A DNA stretch of 55,086 nucleotides from Candidatus Anaerotignum merdipullorum (GCA_019115165.1 DXEB01000075.1:1-55086), one strand, 5' to 3'; numbered from the stretch's first letter, positions 1-9,787 are shown. Notes: generated by a model from the sequence alone, not told the origin. A program made the numbers and translations.

Positions 1-1538
1 TTGGTCATGCAAAATCGATTTGCTTAAATTTTGGATTGGCGAAGTTATATGGCGGTAAATGTAATCTTCGTTTTGATGATACCAATCCCACAAAGGAAGA
101 TGTGGAATATGTAGAAAGCATTCAGGAGGATGTGAAATGGCTTGGCTTTGATTGGGAGGACAGGCTGTATTACGCTTCTTCCTACTTCCAGACGTATTAT
201 GAAGTGGCATTGAAATTGATTCGGGAAGGCAAAGCGTTTGTATGTGATTTGACTGCAGAACAGATGCGGGAATACAGAGGTACGCTGAGCACACCAGGGA
301 AAGAAAGCCCTTACCGCAATCGCAGCATAGAAGAAAATTTGGATTTATTTGAACGGATGAAGGCGGGAGAGTTTCCGGATGGTTCCAGGACACTGCGGGC
401 GAAAATTGATATGGCTTCGCCGAATATCAATATGCGGGACCCGGTGCTTTACCGCATTTCCCATGCAGCGCACCATACGACAGGAACGGATTGGTGCATC
501 TATCCGATGTACGATTTTGCGCATCCGCTGGAAGATGCCATTGAAGGGATCACTCATTCCATCTGTACCATGGAATTTGAAGACCATCGCCCCTTGTATG
601 ACTGGGTGGTACGGGAAGCCGGATATACGGAGCATCCGCCCAGGCAGATTGAGTTTGCCCGTTTGGGGATGACCAATACCGTGATGAGCAAACGGAAACT
701 GCGCGCGCTGGTGGAAGGCGGTCTGGTAGACGGATGGGACGACCCGCGTATGCCGACAATTTGCGGATTGCGCCGCCGAGGATACACGCCGGAAGCTATC
801 CGGGATTTCTGTGAGCGGATTGGGGTTTCCAAGGCGAACAGTGTGGTCGACAGCGGTCTGTTGGACTATTGCATTCGGGATGATTTGAAGGCGAAAGCGC
901 CTGTGGTCATGGCGGTATTAGATCCGCTGAAGCTGGTGATCACCAACTATCCGGAAGGACAGGTAGAAATGATGGAACTGGAAAATAATCCGGAAAATCC
1001 CGAATTGGGCAGCAGAATGGTACCGTTTACCAGAGAGTTGTATATCGAACGGGAAGATTTTATGGAAGAACCGGTGAAAAAATTCTTCCGTCTGGCGCCG
1101 GGAAAGGAAGTCAGACTCAAAGGCGCATACTTTGTGACTTGTACGGATGTCATCAAAGATGAAAACGGAAATATCACAGAAGTACATTGTACCTATGATC
1201 CGCAAACCAGAAGCGGCAGTGGATTTGAAGGGAGAAAAGTCAAAGGTACGCTGCATTGGGTCAGCGCGACCAATCATGTGAAAGTGACAGCAAGGCTGTA
1301 TGACTATATGATGCTAGATAATCCGGAGGATGCCAATGGCGAGATGATCATGAATCCCAATTCTTTGGAAGTGAAGGAAGATGCCATTGTGGAAACAACG
1401 ATTTCCAGTGCAAAACCGGGAGATCGTTTCCAGTTTATGCGCAATGGTTATTATATTGTAGATACCAAAGATACCACAGAGGGAAATCTGGTATTTAACC
1501 GTATTGTACCGCTGAAAAGTTCGTTCAAATTAAAATGA
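1..1538 (+). CDS. glnS: Glutaminyl-tRNA synthetase, 5' truncated by the window edge
   Basis: Cytoplasmic class I aminoacyl-tRNA synthetase that charges tRNA-Gln with glutamine. The reading frame is open from base 3, where the first visible codons give GHAKS, the family's HIGH-type ATP-binding motif. The true start is therefore off the window, and about 30-40 residues are missing compared with the roughly 550-residue family. The next residues include the family stretch [14 protein letters not shown], which binds ATP and glutamine. A KMSKS-like VMSKR lies at bases 681-695. The C-terminal half is the two-barrel anticodon-binding region. An internal TTG at 36 could be mistaken for a start but lies inside the catalytic core. 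A U-tailed hairpin follows. GlnRS is uncommon in Bacillota, most of which make Gln-tRNA by the GatCAB route, so this is probably an old acquisition. Identification is secure. Confidence 0.96.
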   Translation, partial: GHAKSICLNFGLAKLYGGKCNLRFDDTNPTKEDVEYVESIQEDVKWLGFDWEDRLYYASSYFQTYYEVALKLIREGKAFVCDLTAEQMREYRGTLSTPGKESPYRNRSIEENLDLFERMKAGEFPDGSRTLRAKIDMASPNINMRDPVLYRISHAAHHTTGTDWCIYPMYDFAHPLEDAIEGITHSICTMEFEDHRPLYDWVVREAGYTEHPPRQIEFARLGMTNTVMSKRKLRALVEGGLVDGWDDPRMPTICGLRRRGYTPEAIRDFCERIGVSKANSVVDSGLLDYCIRDDLKAKAPVVMAVLDPLKLVITNYPEGQVEMMELENNPENPELGSRMVPFTRELYIEREDFMEEPVKKFFRLAPGKEVRLKGAYFVTCTDVIKDENGNITEVHCTYDPQTRSGSGFEGRKVKGTLHWVSATNHVKVTARLYDYMMLDNPEDANGEMIMNPNSLEVKEDAIVETTISSAKPGDRFQFMRNGYYIVDTKDTTEGNLVFNRIVPLKSSFKLK

Positions 1539-1569
1539 AGGACAAGAGTTTCCGATAATATACAGTCAA

Positions 1570-1608
1570 GAAGGGATAGGATCGCAGGCAGCGTTCTTAT
1601 CCTTTTTC
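1570..1608 (+). terminator. Intrinsic terminator after glnS
   Basis: An imperfect hairpin, AAGGGATAGGATCGC pairing with GCGTTCTTATCCTTTT around the loop AGGCA, with G-U pairs and one mismatch, ends in a T run. It lies about 30 bases after the glnS stop. Confidence 0.75.
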
Positions 1609-1685
1609 TATCACAGGAACTCAACAACCAAGAAACAAACATGCATTTAGAAACGGAATCAGAACAGAGACAGGAGGAATTACGA

Positions 1686-2654
1686 ATGCGTATCGGGATA
1701 TTGGGACCGGGAAAGATTGCAGAAAAAATGGCATACACGTTAGAAAGAATGGAGGACGCGCAATGCTTTGCCGTAGCATCCAGAGATTTGGGGCGCGCAA
1801 AGGCGTTTGCATCAAAATTTGGGATACCAAAGGCATATGGATCGTATGAAGCGTTGGCAGCTGATCCGGAAGTGGAGTTGATTTATATTGCGACACCACA
1901 TTCCCATCATTATGCATGTATGAAGCTGTGCTTGGAACATGGCAAACCGGTATTGTGTGAGAAAGCATTTACAGCAAACGCAAAACAGGCGCGGGAAATT
2001 TTGGAATTGTCGCGGCAAAAAGGTATTTTTGTAGCAGAAGCGATCTGGACCAGATATCTGCCTTCCCGCAGACTGATTGATGACGCCATTGCAGCAGGGA
2101 AAATTGGAGAGGTCTATCTGGTGACAGCAAATCTTGGGTATGATATCCAGAATGTGAAACGCTTAACAGATCCGGCGTTGGCAGGAGGGGCGCTTCTGGA
2201 TGTTGGAATTTATCCGCTGTCATTTATTGCCATGGTATTGGGGACAGATGTGGCAGAAATCACATCCAGTTGTGTGAAAACAGATGCTGGAGTAGATGCG
2301 GTCAATACGATCTTGTTGAAATATAGAAACGGTGTTTTAGCAGCAGCTCACAGTGGTATGCTGGGTGCCACGGAGCAAGCCGGTATTGTATATGGAACCA
2401 AAGGATACTTGATGGCAAAAAATATCAATAATGTAGATCGGGTTGATATCTATGATAACGAACGCCATTTGGTGGAAACCATCGAGATACCGGAGCAGAT
2501 TACAGGATTTGAAGACGAAGTGCGCGCCTCCATGCAGGCAATTCGCGCCGGAAAAATAGAGTGCGAACAAATGCCGCATGCGGAGATTCTGCGCATGATG
2601 GAGGTGATGGATACACTGCGTGCCCAATGGGGGATACGATATCCGTTTGAATGA
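1686..2654 (+). CDS. Gfo/Idh/MocA family NAD(P)-dependent oxidoreductase
   Basis: 322-residue predicted dehydrogenase of the glucose-fructose oxidoreductase/inositol dehydrogenase family, acting in the cytoplasm on an unidentified sugar or polyol. The N-terminus has a Rossmann nucleotide-binding start (RIGILGPGKIA). Around residue 75 is ATPHSHHY and then LCEKAFTANAKQA, where the family's EKP is EKA. A later GGALLDVGIYPLSF matches the family motif with the catalytic-region aspartate. The start is the ATG preceded by AGGAGG at 1671; an upstream in-frame ATG at 1641 has no ribosome binding site. The gene stands between two terminators and is probably monocistronic. The substrate cannot be read from sequence; trans-dihydrodiol dehydrogenase-like enzymes are the closest general type. 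Confidence 0.88.
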   Translation: MRIGILGPGKIAEKMAYTLERMEDAQCFAVASRDLGRAKAFASKFGIPKAYGSYEALAADPEVELIYIATPHSHHYACMKLCLEHGKPVLCEKAFTANAKQAREILELSRQKGIFVAEAIWTRYLPSRRLIDDAIAAGKIGEVYLVTANLGYDIQNVKRLTDPALAGGALLDVGIYPLSFIAMVLGTDVAEITSSCVKTDAGVDAVNTILLKYRNGVLAAAHSGMLGATEQAGIVYGTKGYLMAKNINNVDRVDIYDNERHLVETIEIPEQITGFEDEVRASMQAIRAGKIECEQMPHAEILRMMEVMDTLRAQWGIRYPFE

Positions 2655-2667
2655 ATTTGGAACAGGG

Positions 2668-2698
2668 AAAAAAACAGGGTGATCTCACCTTGTTTTTT
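2668..2698 (+). terminator. Intrinsic terminator after the Gfo/Idh gene
   Basis: AAAAACAGGGTGA pairs with TCACCTTGTTTTT around a very short loop, and a run of six T follows. The strong A/T flanks make it plausible in either direction. Confidence 0.85.
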
Positions 2699-2823
2699 AT
2701 TTTGCTTAAAATGTTGGAAAAACAACGGAAATGTAAGATGTTTTTCTTTAGACTGTAATCAGAAGAAAAGAAAGGAATATATAACACTTTATCTGCAAAC
2801 ATTGGGAGTATGGAGGTGTAAAT

Positions 2824-3192
2824 ATGGGATATATCAAACATGTGGAACCGGAAACGGTTTTTCAGCTGTCAGATCAAGTGCAGATTCAAAAAGGACAGGT
2901 AGTCAGCAAGACACTGGCGCAGAACCCGGCAGTCAGTCTGACGCTCTTTTCCTTTGACCAAGGAGAGGAAATCAGTACCCATGCCTCGCATGGTGATGCA
3001 CTGGTGACGGTGCTGGAAGGCAGGGGGCAGTTTACAGTAGATGGAACGGTGTATGTACTGGAAGCTGGGGAATCGCTCGTGATGCCGGCAAACAAGCCGC
3101 ATGCCGTATATGGGATACAGGCGTTTAAAATGCTGTTAACGGTGATTTTTCCGGAATCAGAACACGAAGGAAAAGAGCAATCGTCTTATTGA
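2824..3192 (+). CDS. Small single-domain cupin protein
   Basis: 122-residue single-cupin protein. The conserved barrel is visible as [20 protein letters not shown] (cupin motif 1, with histidines and a glutamate as likely metal ligands) and [18 protein letters not shown] (motif 2 with the final histidine). A good GGAGG lies 8 bases before the ATG. The gene sits 80 bases upstream of hcp on the same strand with no terminator between them, so the two are probably co-transcribed. Small cupins next to hcp or redox genes in anaerobes may bind a metal or small effector, but no reaction can be assigned from sequence. Family assignment is firm and function is unknown. Confidence 0.88.
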   Translation: MGYIKHVEPETVFQLSDQVQIQKGQVVSKTLAQNPAVSLTLFSFDQGEEISTHASHGDALVTVLEGRGQFTVDGTVYVLEAGESLVMPANKPHAVYGIQAFKMLLTVIFPESEHEGKEQSSY

Positions 3193-3272
3193 AAAGAGCA
3201 GGGAACAGTTTGTTATCGATGAAAAAGGCGACAATGGGTAATCCAAAGAATGATAAAAAGGAGTGTATGCAA

Positions 3273-4940
3273 ATGGAACAGAATATGTTTTGCTTTCAAT
3301 GCCAGGAAACGGCGGGATGTCGCGGATGTACCAGAGTGGGTGTATGCGGTAAAAGTGCAAAAACGGCGGGATTGCAAGATTTACTGGTTTATGTAACCAA
3401 GGGTTTGGCAGAGGTTGCTACGAAGCTGCGTCAGGCAGAAAAGGAGGTTTCGGCAGAAGTCAATCATATGGTTTCGGAGAATTTGTTCGTTACCATTACC
3501 AACGCCAATTTTGATGATGAAAAAATCACACGCCGTATTGTAGAGACATTGGCGTGTAAGGAAGAACTGCGGCAGCAGCTGCCGGCACAGACAGTATTGT
3601 CTGAAGCGGCGCAATGGAACGGAGATACATCGGTATTTTTGCAAAAGGCAGCTCAAGTGGGCGTTCTGGCAACAGAAGATGAAGATATCCGCAGTCTGCG
3701 GGAACTGATTGTATATGGTTTAAAAGGAATGGCAGCGTACAACAAACATGCCAATGCATTGGGCAAGGAAAGTGCACGCATTGATGCATTTTTGCAGGAA
3801 ACATTAGCGAAAACATTGGATCCGGATTTGGATGCGGCGGCACTGACCGCATTGGCGTTGGAGACAGGTGCATATGGTGTAGAGACGATGGCGATGCTGG
3901 ATGAAGCCAATACGTCTGCGTATGGTAACCCCTGTATCACAAAAGTTAATATCGGCGTGCGCAATCGACCAGGAATTCTGGTTTCCGGGCATGATCTGCG
4001 AGACTTGGAAATGTTGTTGGAACAGACGAAAGACAGCGGTGTAGATATCTATACCCATTCAGAAATGCTGCCAGCGCATTATTATCCTGCCTTTCAAAAG
4101 TATACACATTTTGTTGGCAATTATGGCAATGCATGGTGGAAGCAGAAAGAAGAATTTGCGGCGTTCCATGGACCAATTTTGTTGACAACAAACTGCTTGG
4201 TACCGCCGGATGCTTCCTATCGGGATCGGGTATATACCACTGGAGCAGTGGGATTCCCCGGATGCCATCATATTCCCGGCGGGATTGGAGAAAAGAAAGA
4301 TTTTTCCGCGATCATCGCGCACGCAAAAAAATGTCCCCCTCCGAAAGAATTAGAAACGGGTGAAATCATCGGCGGATTTGCACATCATCAGGTATTGGCT
4401 CTGGCAGATCAGGTGGTAGAAGCCGTTAAAAGCGGCGCCATTCGGAAATTTGTTGTGATGGCAGGTTGCGATGGTCGCAGCCCGAAGCGCGATTATTATA
4501 CGGAATTTGCAAAAGCACTGCCCAAGGATACGGTAATCTTAACGGCAGGATGCGCAAAGTATAAATATAATAAGTTAAATTTAGGGGATATTCAAGGTAT
4601 TCCAAGGGTGTTGGATGCAGGTCAATGCAATGACAGCTACTCTTTGGCGCTGATTGCACTGAAGCTAAAAGAGGCCTTTGGATTGGAAGATATCAATGAC
4701 TTGCCCATTGTATATAATATCGCGTGGTATGAACAAAAAGCGGTGATTGTATTATTGGCATTGCTGTCACTGGGCGTAAAGCGAATTCATCTGGGACCGA
4801 CGCTGCCGGCGTTCTTGTCACCCAATGTCGTGAAGGTATTGGTAGAGCAGTTCCAAATTGCAGGAATCGGAACTGTGGAGGAAGATCTTGCGGCGTTCTT
4901 TGGAGAAGATGAAAAAGAATCCAGCGCTACTGTATCATAA
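3273..4940 (+). CDS. hcp: Hydroxylamine reductase (hybrid-cluster protein)
   Basis: 555-residue hybrid-cluster protein. It reduces hydroxylamine to ammonia in vitro and acts in cells mainly as an NO reductase or S-nitrosylase in nitrosative stress. Cysteines 7, 10, 16, 19 and 25 (pattern CxxCx5CxxCx5C) include the N-terminal iron-sulfur ligands. Hybrid-cluster ligand regions follow in order: [67 protein letters not shown] and [11 protein letters not shown]. Length matches the family. The chosen ATG follows AGGAG at 3259 with 9-base spacing; upstream in-frame ATGs would add an unlikely tail. No Hcr reductase is adjacent, as is usual in strict anaerobes. A strong terminator follows. Confidence 0.97.
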   Translation: MEQNMFCFQCQETAGCRGCTRVGVCGKSAKTAGLQDLLVYVTKGLAEVATKLRQAEKEVSAEVNHMVSENLFVTITNANFDDEKITRRIVETLACKEELRQQLPAQTVLSEAAQWNGDTSVFLQKAAQVGVLATEDEDIRSLRELIVYGLKGMAAYNKHANALGKESARIDAFLQETLAKTLDPDLDAAALTALALETGAYGVETMAMLDEANTSAYGNPCITKVNIGVRNRPGILVSGHDLRDLEMLLEQTKDSGVDIYTHSEMLPAHYYPAFQKYTHFVGNYGNAWWKQKEEFAAFHGPILLTTNCLVPPDASYRDRVYTTGAVGFPGCHHIPGGIGEKKDFSAIIAHAKKCPPPKELETGEIIGGFAHHQVLALADQVVEAVKSGAIRKFVVMAGCDGRSPKRDYYTEFAKALPKDTVILTAGCAKYKYNKLNLGDIQGIPRVLDAGQCNDSYSLALIALKLKEAFGLEDINDLPIVYNIAWYEQKAVIVLLALLSLGVKRIHLGPTLPAFLSPNVVKVLVEQFQIAGIGTVEEDLAAFFGEDEKESSATVS

Positions 4941-4960
4941 CAATCTATAGAGAGACAGCA

Positions 4961-4998
4961 AAAAACATTCAAGAGAAACCCTTGAATGTTTTTGTTGT
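4961..4998 (+). terminator. Intrinsic terminator after hcp
   Basis: A perfect 12-bp stem AAAACATTCAAG / CTTGAATGTTTT (4962-4973 and 4981-4992) around a 7-base loop, followed by a T-rich tract. Confidence 0.9.
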
Positions 4999-5085
4999 TT
5001 TTGCCGAAAAATGCTTGCATCCGTTTCTGTGCTGTGTTATGCTTCTGCATGACGAGAAAGAGAAAAAGAAAGGAATTTGGAAAAC

Positions 5086-5739
5086 ATGCGAGCAAAAAAG
5101 ATTTTATGGATTCTTCTGGCAGTGTTTGTCATTGGCATGATATGGCTGCAGGACAGCGGCGTGTCGCAAGAGTTTTTCTGGACGATTTATGGGGTCAGTG
5201 TAGCGGCTTTGTTTATTGTGCTTGTGGCTATCAACCAGAAAGAATTGAGAACGCTGCAGACGGAATTGGAACAGCTTCGTAGCATACGCAGCAGCAATCC
5301 GCAGGAATATATCAAACGGCTGCAACAGATGTTGGAAGGGAAAAAAAGCAGGGCGGTACAAGCGTTGTTGATGACAGAGTTGGGTGCAGGGTATATGGCT
5401 TCGGGCGATTATGAAGCGGCAAAAAGAACATTGCTGGCAGTGCCGGAAAAAGGGCTGAATGTGCAGGTAGGACAAATGTACTATACCTATTTAGGGCTGA
5501 CGCTGTTTCATCTGGATAAGGAGGAAGCGGCGCGGAAACTGATGGTTTTAAAAGCAAAAGAATTCTCTCAGGCGCAGAATAATCCGGAGATAGCGCCATT
5601 TTATCATATGCTGCAAATTTTATGCCTGCTTTCAGAAGCGAAGCAGCAAGAAGCCAGAGCATATTTGGCAAGACATCCGGAGTTGGAAGAACGGGAAGAT
5701 TGTCAAGCAGATATGCGCCTGATTCAACGCAAGCTGTAA
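5086..5739 (+). CDS. Membrane-anchored TPR-like protein of unknown function
   Basis: 217-residue protein. Two hydrophobic segments lie near the N-terminus (about residues 5-22 and 32-52), separated by a short polar stretch. A basic/acidic helical linker with coiled-coil character follows (about 55-90). The rest is helical, with a TPR-like pattern such as ELGAGYMASGDYEAAKRTLL followed by YYTYLGLTLFHLDKEEAARKL. A cytoplasmic repeat domain held at the membrane is the simplest reading. The ATG at 5086 has AAAGGAA 11 bases upstream; a TTG at 5077 is too close to that site. It stands alone between two terminators. I do not recognise a named family, and TPR-type scaffolding is only an inference. Confidence 0.72.
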   Translation: MRAKKILWILLAVFVIGMIWLQDSGVSQEFFWTIYGVSVAALFIVLVAINQKELRTLQTELEQLRSIRSSNPQEYIKRLQQMLEGKKSRAVQALLMTELGAGYMASGDYEAAKRTLLAVPEKGLNVQVGQMYYTYLGLTLFHLDKEEAARKLMVLKAKEFSQAQNNPEIAPFYHMLQILCLLSEAKQQEARAYLARHPELEEREDCQADMRLIQRKL

Positions 5740-5780
5740 GGAAGCGACGTTTGGGGATTATATGGGATATGAATATATGG

Positions 5781-5820
5781 AAAAGGAACGGCAAACTTTG
5801 GTTGCAGCCGTTCCTTTTTT
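5781..5820 (+). terminator. Intrinsic terminator after the TPR-like gene
   Basis: Stem AAAAGGAACGGC / GCCGTTCCTTTT around a 14-base loop, ending in six or more T. Confidence 0.9.
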
Positions 5821-6053
5821 GGTGGATGAAATAGGTTCGATTTGCTAGGTGCTGGTCAGTCCGTTTTGTTAGAGATAGAGGAAAGAAAACAGAATTGGAA
5901 CAAAAGAAACGGAGAAGTTGTTTGATGGGACCGTCCGGAGCAAGCATGTGGGGGTTACGATGTTGAGAAGGTTAGTTGGGAAGACTGTGTGGCGAGTGAT
6001 TGCTATTCTATAAGCAATTGGCAAAAAAATAGATGGAAAAGGCGAGGCATACT

Positions 6054-6081
6054 TTCACAGCAGTATCTTTTTTGTTATAAT
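6054..6081 (+). promoter_or_regulatory. Sigma-A-type promoter for galE
   Basis: -35 TTCACA (6054-6059), 16-base spacer and perfect -10 TATAAT (6076-6081). It would start transcription near 6088, about 130 bases before galE. Confidence 0.65.
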
Positions 6082-6117
6082 AAAACGGGTGAGTAATCGG
6101 GGAAGAGGCGTCAGTAT

Positions 6118-6189
6118 ATGGATATTTGCTGGAATTTGCTCACGGAGGATACAGAGATAACGCTGGAAACGGATGAAAAGAAAAAATAG
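6118..6189 (+). CDS. Possible 23-residue leader ORF upstream of galE
   Basis: An ATG follows GGGGAAGAGGCG and opens 23 codons ending in TAG, rich in acidic residues with a lysine tail (ends DEKKK). It lies wholly within the predicted galE leader and stops 27 bases before the galE ATG. It could be a leader peptide or chance; nothing in the composition points to attenuation by a particular amino acid. Confidence 0.22.
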   Translation: MDICWNLLTEDTEITLETDEKKK

Positions 6190-6216
6190 GGCGGCATAGA
6201 AAAAGGAGGAACTGCA

Positions 6217-7200
6217 ATGGCAGTATTGGTATTAGGCGGCGCGGGATATATTGGTTCCCATACGGTATATGCACTGTGTGAAGCAGGCAGAGAAGTTGTG
6301 GTTGTAGATAATTTGGAAACGGGACACCAAGAAGCCGTGCATGAAAAGGCGGCATTCTACCAAGGTGATATTAGCGATACTGCCTTTTTGCATCATGTGC
6401 TGCGACGGGAATCTATTGATGGGGTTATTCATTTTGCAGCATATTCCATTGTAGCGGAAAGTATGCGGAATCCTCTGAAATACTATGAAAATAATGTATG
6501 CAAGACAAAGAAAATGCTGGAAGTTTTATTGGAAAGCGGCGTACAGGATGTGGTGTTTTCCTCTACAGCGGCGGTTTATGGAGAACCAAACCGTGTTCCA
6601 ATTTCAGAACAGGATCCAACAGAACCGACCAATCCGTATGGAGCAACGAAGTTGGCGATGGAACAGATGTTTCGTTGGGTTGCGAATACCGGAAACCTCC
6701 GGTTTGTATCGCTGCGGTATTTTAATGCCTGCGGTGCACATCAAGATGGAAAAATTGGGGAAGCACATCCGACGGAAACTCATTTGATTCCGCTGCTGTT
6801 ACAGGTGGCGAATGGAAAGCGGGATGCGGTAGCTGTATTTGGCTGCGATTATCCGACTCAGGATGGTACCTGTGTACGAGATTACATTCATGTGGCAGAC
6901 TTGGCAGATGCGCATATTTTGGCGTTGGATTATCTGAAAGACGGTGGGAAGAGCGACATATTTAATTTGGGAAATGGGGTCGGATTTTCTGTGAAAGAAG
7001 TGATCGAAGCGGCAAGACGGGTGACAGGACATGCTATTCCTGTACAAATCAGTGAACGGCGGGAAGGCGATCCTGCCAGACTGGTTGCATCCAGTCAAAA
7101 AGCAAAAAACGTCCTTGGATGGAAGCCGCGATATCATCAGCTGGAAGAGATGGTAGAGACGGCATGGCGGTGGCATCGGCGGCATCCAGAGGGATATTGA
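6217..7200 (+). CDS. galE: UDP-glucose 4-epimerase
   Basis: 327-residue short-chain dehydrogenase/reductase-type epimerase that interconverts UDP-galactose and UDP-glucose using tightly bound NAD. The N-terminal GGAGYIGSH (residues 7-15) is the NAD motif. FSSTAAVYG carries the active-site serine/threonine, and Tyr141-x3-Lys145 in NPYGATK is the catalytic pair. RYFNACGA and the C-terminal RRxGDPARLVAS region complete the family signature. AAGGAGG lies just before the ATG. Downstream are glucokinase and galM on the same strand, so it belongs to a hexose-handling group; galK and galT are not in the window. It may also supply UDP-galactose for cell-surface polysaccharide. Confidence 0.97.
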   Translation: MAVLVLGGAGYIGSHTVYALCEAGREVVVVDNLETGHQEAVHEKAAFYQGDISDTAFLHHVLRRESIDGVIHFAAYSIVAESMRNPLKYYENNVCKTKKMLEVLLESGVQDVVFSSTAAVYGEPNRVPISEQDPTEPTNPYGATKLAMEQMFRWVANTGNLRFVSLRYFNACGAHQDGKIGEAHPTETHLIPLLLQVANGKRDAVAVFGCDYPTQDGTCVRDYIHVADLADAHILALDYLKDGGKSDIFNLGNGVGFSVKEVIEAARRVTGHAIPVQISERREGDPARLVASSQKAKNVLGWKPRYHQLEEMVETAWRWHRRHPEGY

Positions 7201-7520
7201 GAGTTGTTCAGAGTAACCATGGAACCAGTCGGAAAACGGCTCAGGCTTGTACGCATATTGGAATGTTCTATGCATACAATAGCAGAGAGCGGAGGATTCT
7301 GCAGGAGGAAAGGCGTCTTGTAAAAAGCTTTTATTTATGAACATTTACGATGTTTGGAGTGGTTGAATGGCATATATCTGAGAAGGATCAGACGGAAAGA
7401 TGAATGCAGATACAAGCGGGATGGAAAACAGAATTTTAGAAAAATGAAGATACAATCGCATTCAAATTGGATAGAAGAAGAATATGAAAGGCAGCAGCGG
7501 AATCAGAAGAGGTGTAAAGC
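7201..7520. other. 320-base gap between galE and glucokinase
   Basis: No gene, terminator or consensus promoter is convincing here. A 130-codon frame beginning at 7354 runs into the glucokinase gene in another frame and has no plausible ribosome binding site. Two TACAAT-like -10 boxes (7275 and about 7452) lack partners at the right distance. Read-through from galE is likely. Confidence 0.4.
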
Positions 7521-8453
7521 GTGGACTATGTGTTTGGGATTGACGTGGGAGGCACGACGATTAAAATTGGTTTATTTGATACCAGTGGTGTATTGTTGGA
7601 AAAATGGGAAATTCCGACTCGAACAGAAAAAAATGGTTGCTGGATTTTACCTGATATTGCCAACAGTCTGCGACAGAAGATGGAGCATCAGGGAATCCAA
7701 ACATCTATGGTTAAGGGCGCCGGGATTGGAGTGCCAGGACCAGTGACGGCAGATGGTATGGTTAACCACTGTGTTAATTTAGGCTGGGGCAAGAAACAGG
7801 TGACAAAAGAATTGGAGGCATTGACGGGATTTGCATCCCGTGCAGGCAATGATGCCAATGTTGCCGCGTTGGGCGAAGTATGGAAAGGCGGCGGTCGGGG
7901 TTATCAAGATGTATTGATGGTGACCATTGGTACAGGAATTGGCGGCGGATTGATTGTTCATGGAGAAATGCTGATTGGGGCAACGGGAAGCGCTGCAGAA
8001 ATTGGACATATGTGTGTGAATCCGGAAGAAACGGAATGCTGCAGTTGTGGAGGACACGGTTGTCTGGAGCAATATGCGTCGGCAACAGGGATTTTGCGTA
8101 TGGCAAAAAAATATCTGGCGGAACAAAAGATGGACTCGATGCTACGCCAGATGACTGGGCTTACTACAAAAGATGTAATTGACGCAGCAAAACAGGGAGA
8201 CACACTGGCGCTGCAGGTAGTGGATCAAATGGCAAAAGCAATGGGGATTGCCTTAGCCGGATGCTGTGCAGTGGCAGATGTGGAGTTGTTCCTCATTGGC
8301 GGCGGCGTATCTAAGGCGGGAGAGTTTCTGCTGAATCCTATTCGAAAATATTACCGTTTATTTGCGTTTCATACCCAGAAAGAGGCGAAGTTTGAATTGG
8401 CAAGGCTGGGAAATGACGCGGGAATCTATGGAGCGGCACGCTTGATGATATAA
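7521..8453 (+). CDS. glcK: Glucokinase, ROK family
   Basis: 310-residue ROK-family sugar kinase that phosphorylates glucose to glucose-6-phosphate with ATP. The N-terminal GIDVGGTTIKIGLFD is the phosphate-binding loop. GNDANVAALGE carries the catalytic aspartate. The zinc-site motif reads CCSCGGHGCLEQYAS, and GGGVSKAGEFLL is the C-terminal nucleotide region. No N-terminal helix-turn-helix is present, so this is the kinase rather than the NagC/XylR repressor branch. It starts with GTG at 7521 behind AGAGGTG. Only 14 bases separate it from galM downstream, which implies co-transcription. Specificity for glucose is inferred from length and motif similarity to GlcK. Confidence 0.93.
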   Translation: MDYVFGIDVGGTTIKIGLFDTSGVLLEKWEIPTRTEKNGCWILPDIANSLRQKMEHQGIQTSMVKGAGIGVPGPVTADGMVNHCVNLGWGKKQVTKELEALTGFASRAGNDANVAALGEVWKGGGRGYQDVLMVTIGTGIGGGLIVHGEMLIGATGSAAEIGHMCVNPEETECCSCGGHGCLEQYASATGILRMAKKYLAEQKMDSMLRQMTGLTTKDVIDAAKQGDTLALQVVDQMAKAMGIALAGCCAVADVELFLIGGGVSKAGEFLLNPIRKYYRLFAFHTQKEAKFELARLGNDAGIYGAARLMI

Positions 8454-8467
8454 GGAGAGAAAAGTGG

Positions 8468-9514
8468 ATGGAGATAAAAAAACAGCTTTTTGGACAAACA
8501 AAAACAGGAGAGGCGGTGTTTGCTTTTACGTTAAAGAATCAGGCAGGTACCAAAGCGGTGATCCTAACATACGGCGCGGCGGTACAGAGTCTGGAATTTG
8601 CCGGTGTGGATGTGATATTAGGCTATGACACGATGCCGGATTATGAGGCGCAGGACAAATATATGGGAGCTGTGGCAGGGCGGTTTGCCAATCGCATTGG
8701 CGGCGGGCGTTTCCAACTGAATGGAACGGAATATACCCTATGCTGCAATGACGGTGCAAACCATTTGCATGGTGGAATCTGCGGGTTTGACAAAAAGGTG
8801 TGGACAGCGGATGTGGAGGAGGATACGCTGTGCATGCGTTATACCAGTCCCAATGGAGAAGAAGGTTATCCGGGGACACTTTGTACAGAAGTGCGGTATC
8901 ACTTGGATGAAGAAAATCAATTACAAATCGAGTATCAGGCGATTTGTGATACGGATACGGTTTTGAATCTAACCAATCACAGTTATTTTAATCTGAATGG
9001 TCACGGTTCCGGAACGTTACAAGGGCAGGAAATACAAATCTTTGCGGATTTTTACACAGAAAACGATACGGCGTGCTTGCCTACCGGCGTCATTGCTTCG
9101 GTAGCCGATACGCCAATGGATTTTCGGCAGCCTCATGAGATATTAGAACGCATTGACACAGATTTTGTGCAGCTGCGTCATGCAGGCGGATATGACCATA
9201 ACTGGATTCCGAATTGTTTTGTGAAAGAGCAGATGCGCAAGTGTGCCGAAGTTTATGCAAGGAAAAGCGGGATTCGTTTGGCGGTATTTTCTGATCAGCC
9301 CGGTATTCAGTTTTATACGGGAAACTTTTTGGATGGGATCGTAAAAGGCAAAAAAGGCGCATCTTATCCACGCCGCAGTGGATTTTGCTTGGAAACACAG
9401 GGATTTCCGAATGCACCTAATTATGGACATTTTCCCTCTACGGTGTTGCGTCAAGGGGAATGGTTCCGTAGCCGTACGGTATTTGCTTTTACCAAAGAAC
9501 ATCCAGATACATAA
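8468..9514 (+). CDS. galM: Aldose 1-epimerase (galactose mutarotase)
   Basis: 348-residue mutarotase that interconverts alpha and beta anomers of galactose and glucose. Visible motifs are GRFANRIGGGRF, NHLHGGICGFDKKVW (substrate-binding histidine), LTNHSYFNLNGHG (catalytic histidine) and FCLETQGFPNAPN with the catalytic glutamate. Length is standard. The ATG has GGAGAG 9 bases upstream, and the gene follows glcK by 14 bases. With galE and glcK it completes a sugar-entry set that supplies the anomers used by the kinase and epimerase. Confidence 0.95.
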   Translation: MEIKKQLFGQTKTGEAVFAFTLKNQAGTKAVILTYGAAVQSLEFAGVDVILGYDTMPDYEAQDKYMGAVAGRFANRIGGGRFQLNGTEYTLCCNDGANHLHGGICGFDKKVWTADVEEDTLCMRYTSPNGEEGYPGTLCTEVRYHLDEENQLQIEYQAICDTDTVLNLTNHSYFNLNGHGSGTLQGQEIQIFADFYTENDTACLPTGVIASVADTPMDFRQPHEILERIDTDFVQLRHAGGYDHNWIPNCFVKEQMRKCAEVYARKSGIRLAVFSDQPGIQFYTGNFLDGIVKGKKGASYPRRSGFCLETQGFPNAPNYGHFPSTVLRQGEWFRSRTVFAFTKEHPDT

Positions 9515-9787
9515 TCAAAAAGATGGGTTGATAGATTCAGAAAGCTGAGTCGGCTAGATGGTAAATCCTGATTGCAGCCGTACACAGAGTGGAAATATGC
9601 ATCCATGATATAGGAAATGCGAATGCATCTGCTTTGGGGAAAAGAAAGCACGCACGGTATTTGAGAGAGAAAAGTGTCTGTAACCGAATAAAAAATTGCC
9701 TATGTTGTGCAGAAACGAGATTGCCAAGAGTTGATATGGGAAGTGGGGAAAACGCTGTCCATACAGAGAGCATACATAGAGCGAGGG

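Larger units (their letters stand above)
5740..6216. other. 477-base intergenic region before galE
   Basis: It contains the terminator of the TPR-like gene at 5781-5820, about 230 bases with no convincing gene (a small ATTGC...GCAAT hairpin near 6000), then the galE promoter at 6054-6081 and a possible 23-codon leader ORF at 6118-6189. Long open frames on the minus strand here lack ribosome binding sites and recognisable protein features. Confidence 0.5.

Noticed and set aside
5312-5947. 211-codon minus-strand frame over the TPR-like gene
   Set aside because: It is antisense to a gene with proper start signals and has a proline- and histidine-rich composition typical of a reverse-complement shadow.
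7354-7746. 130-codon frame before and over glucokinase
   Set aside because: It overlaps the glucokinase N-terminus in another frame and lacks a ribosome binding site.
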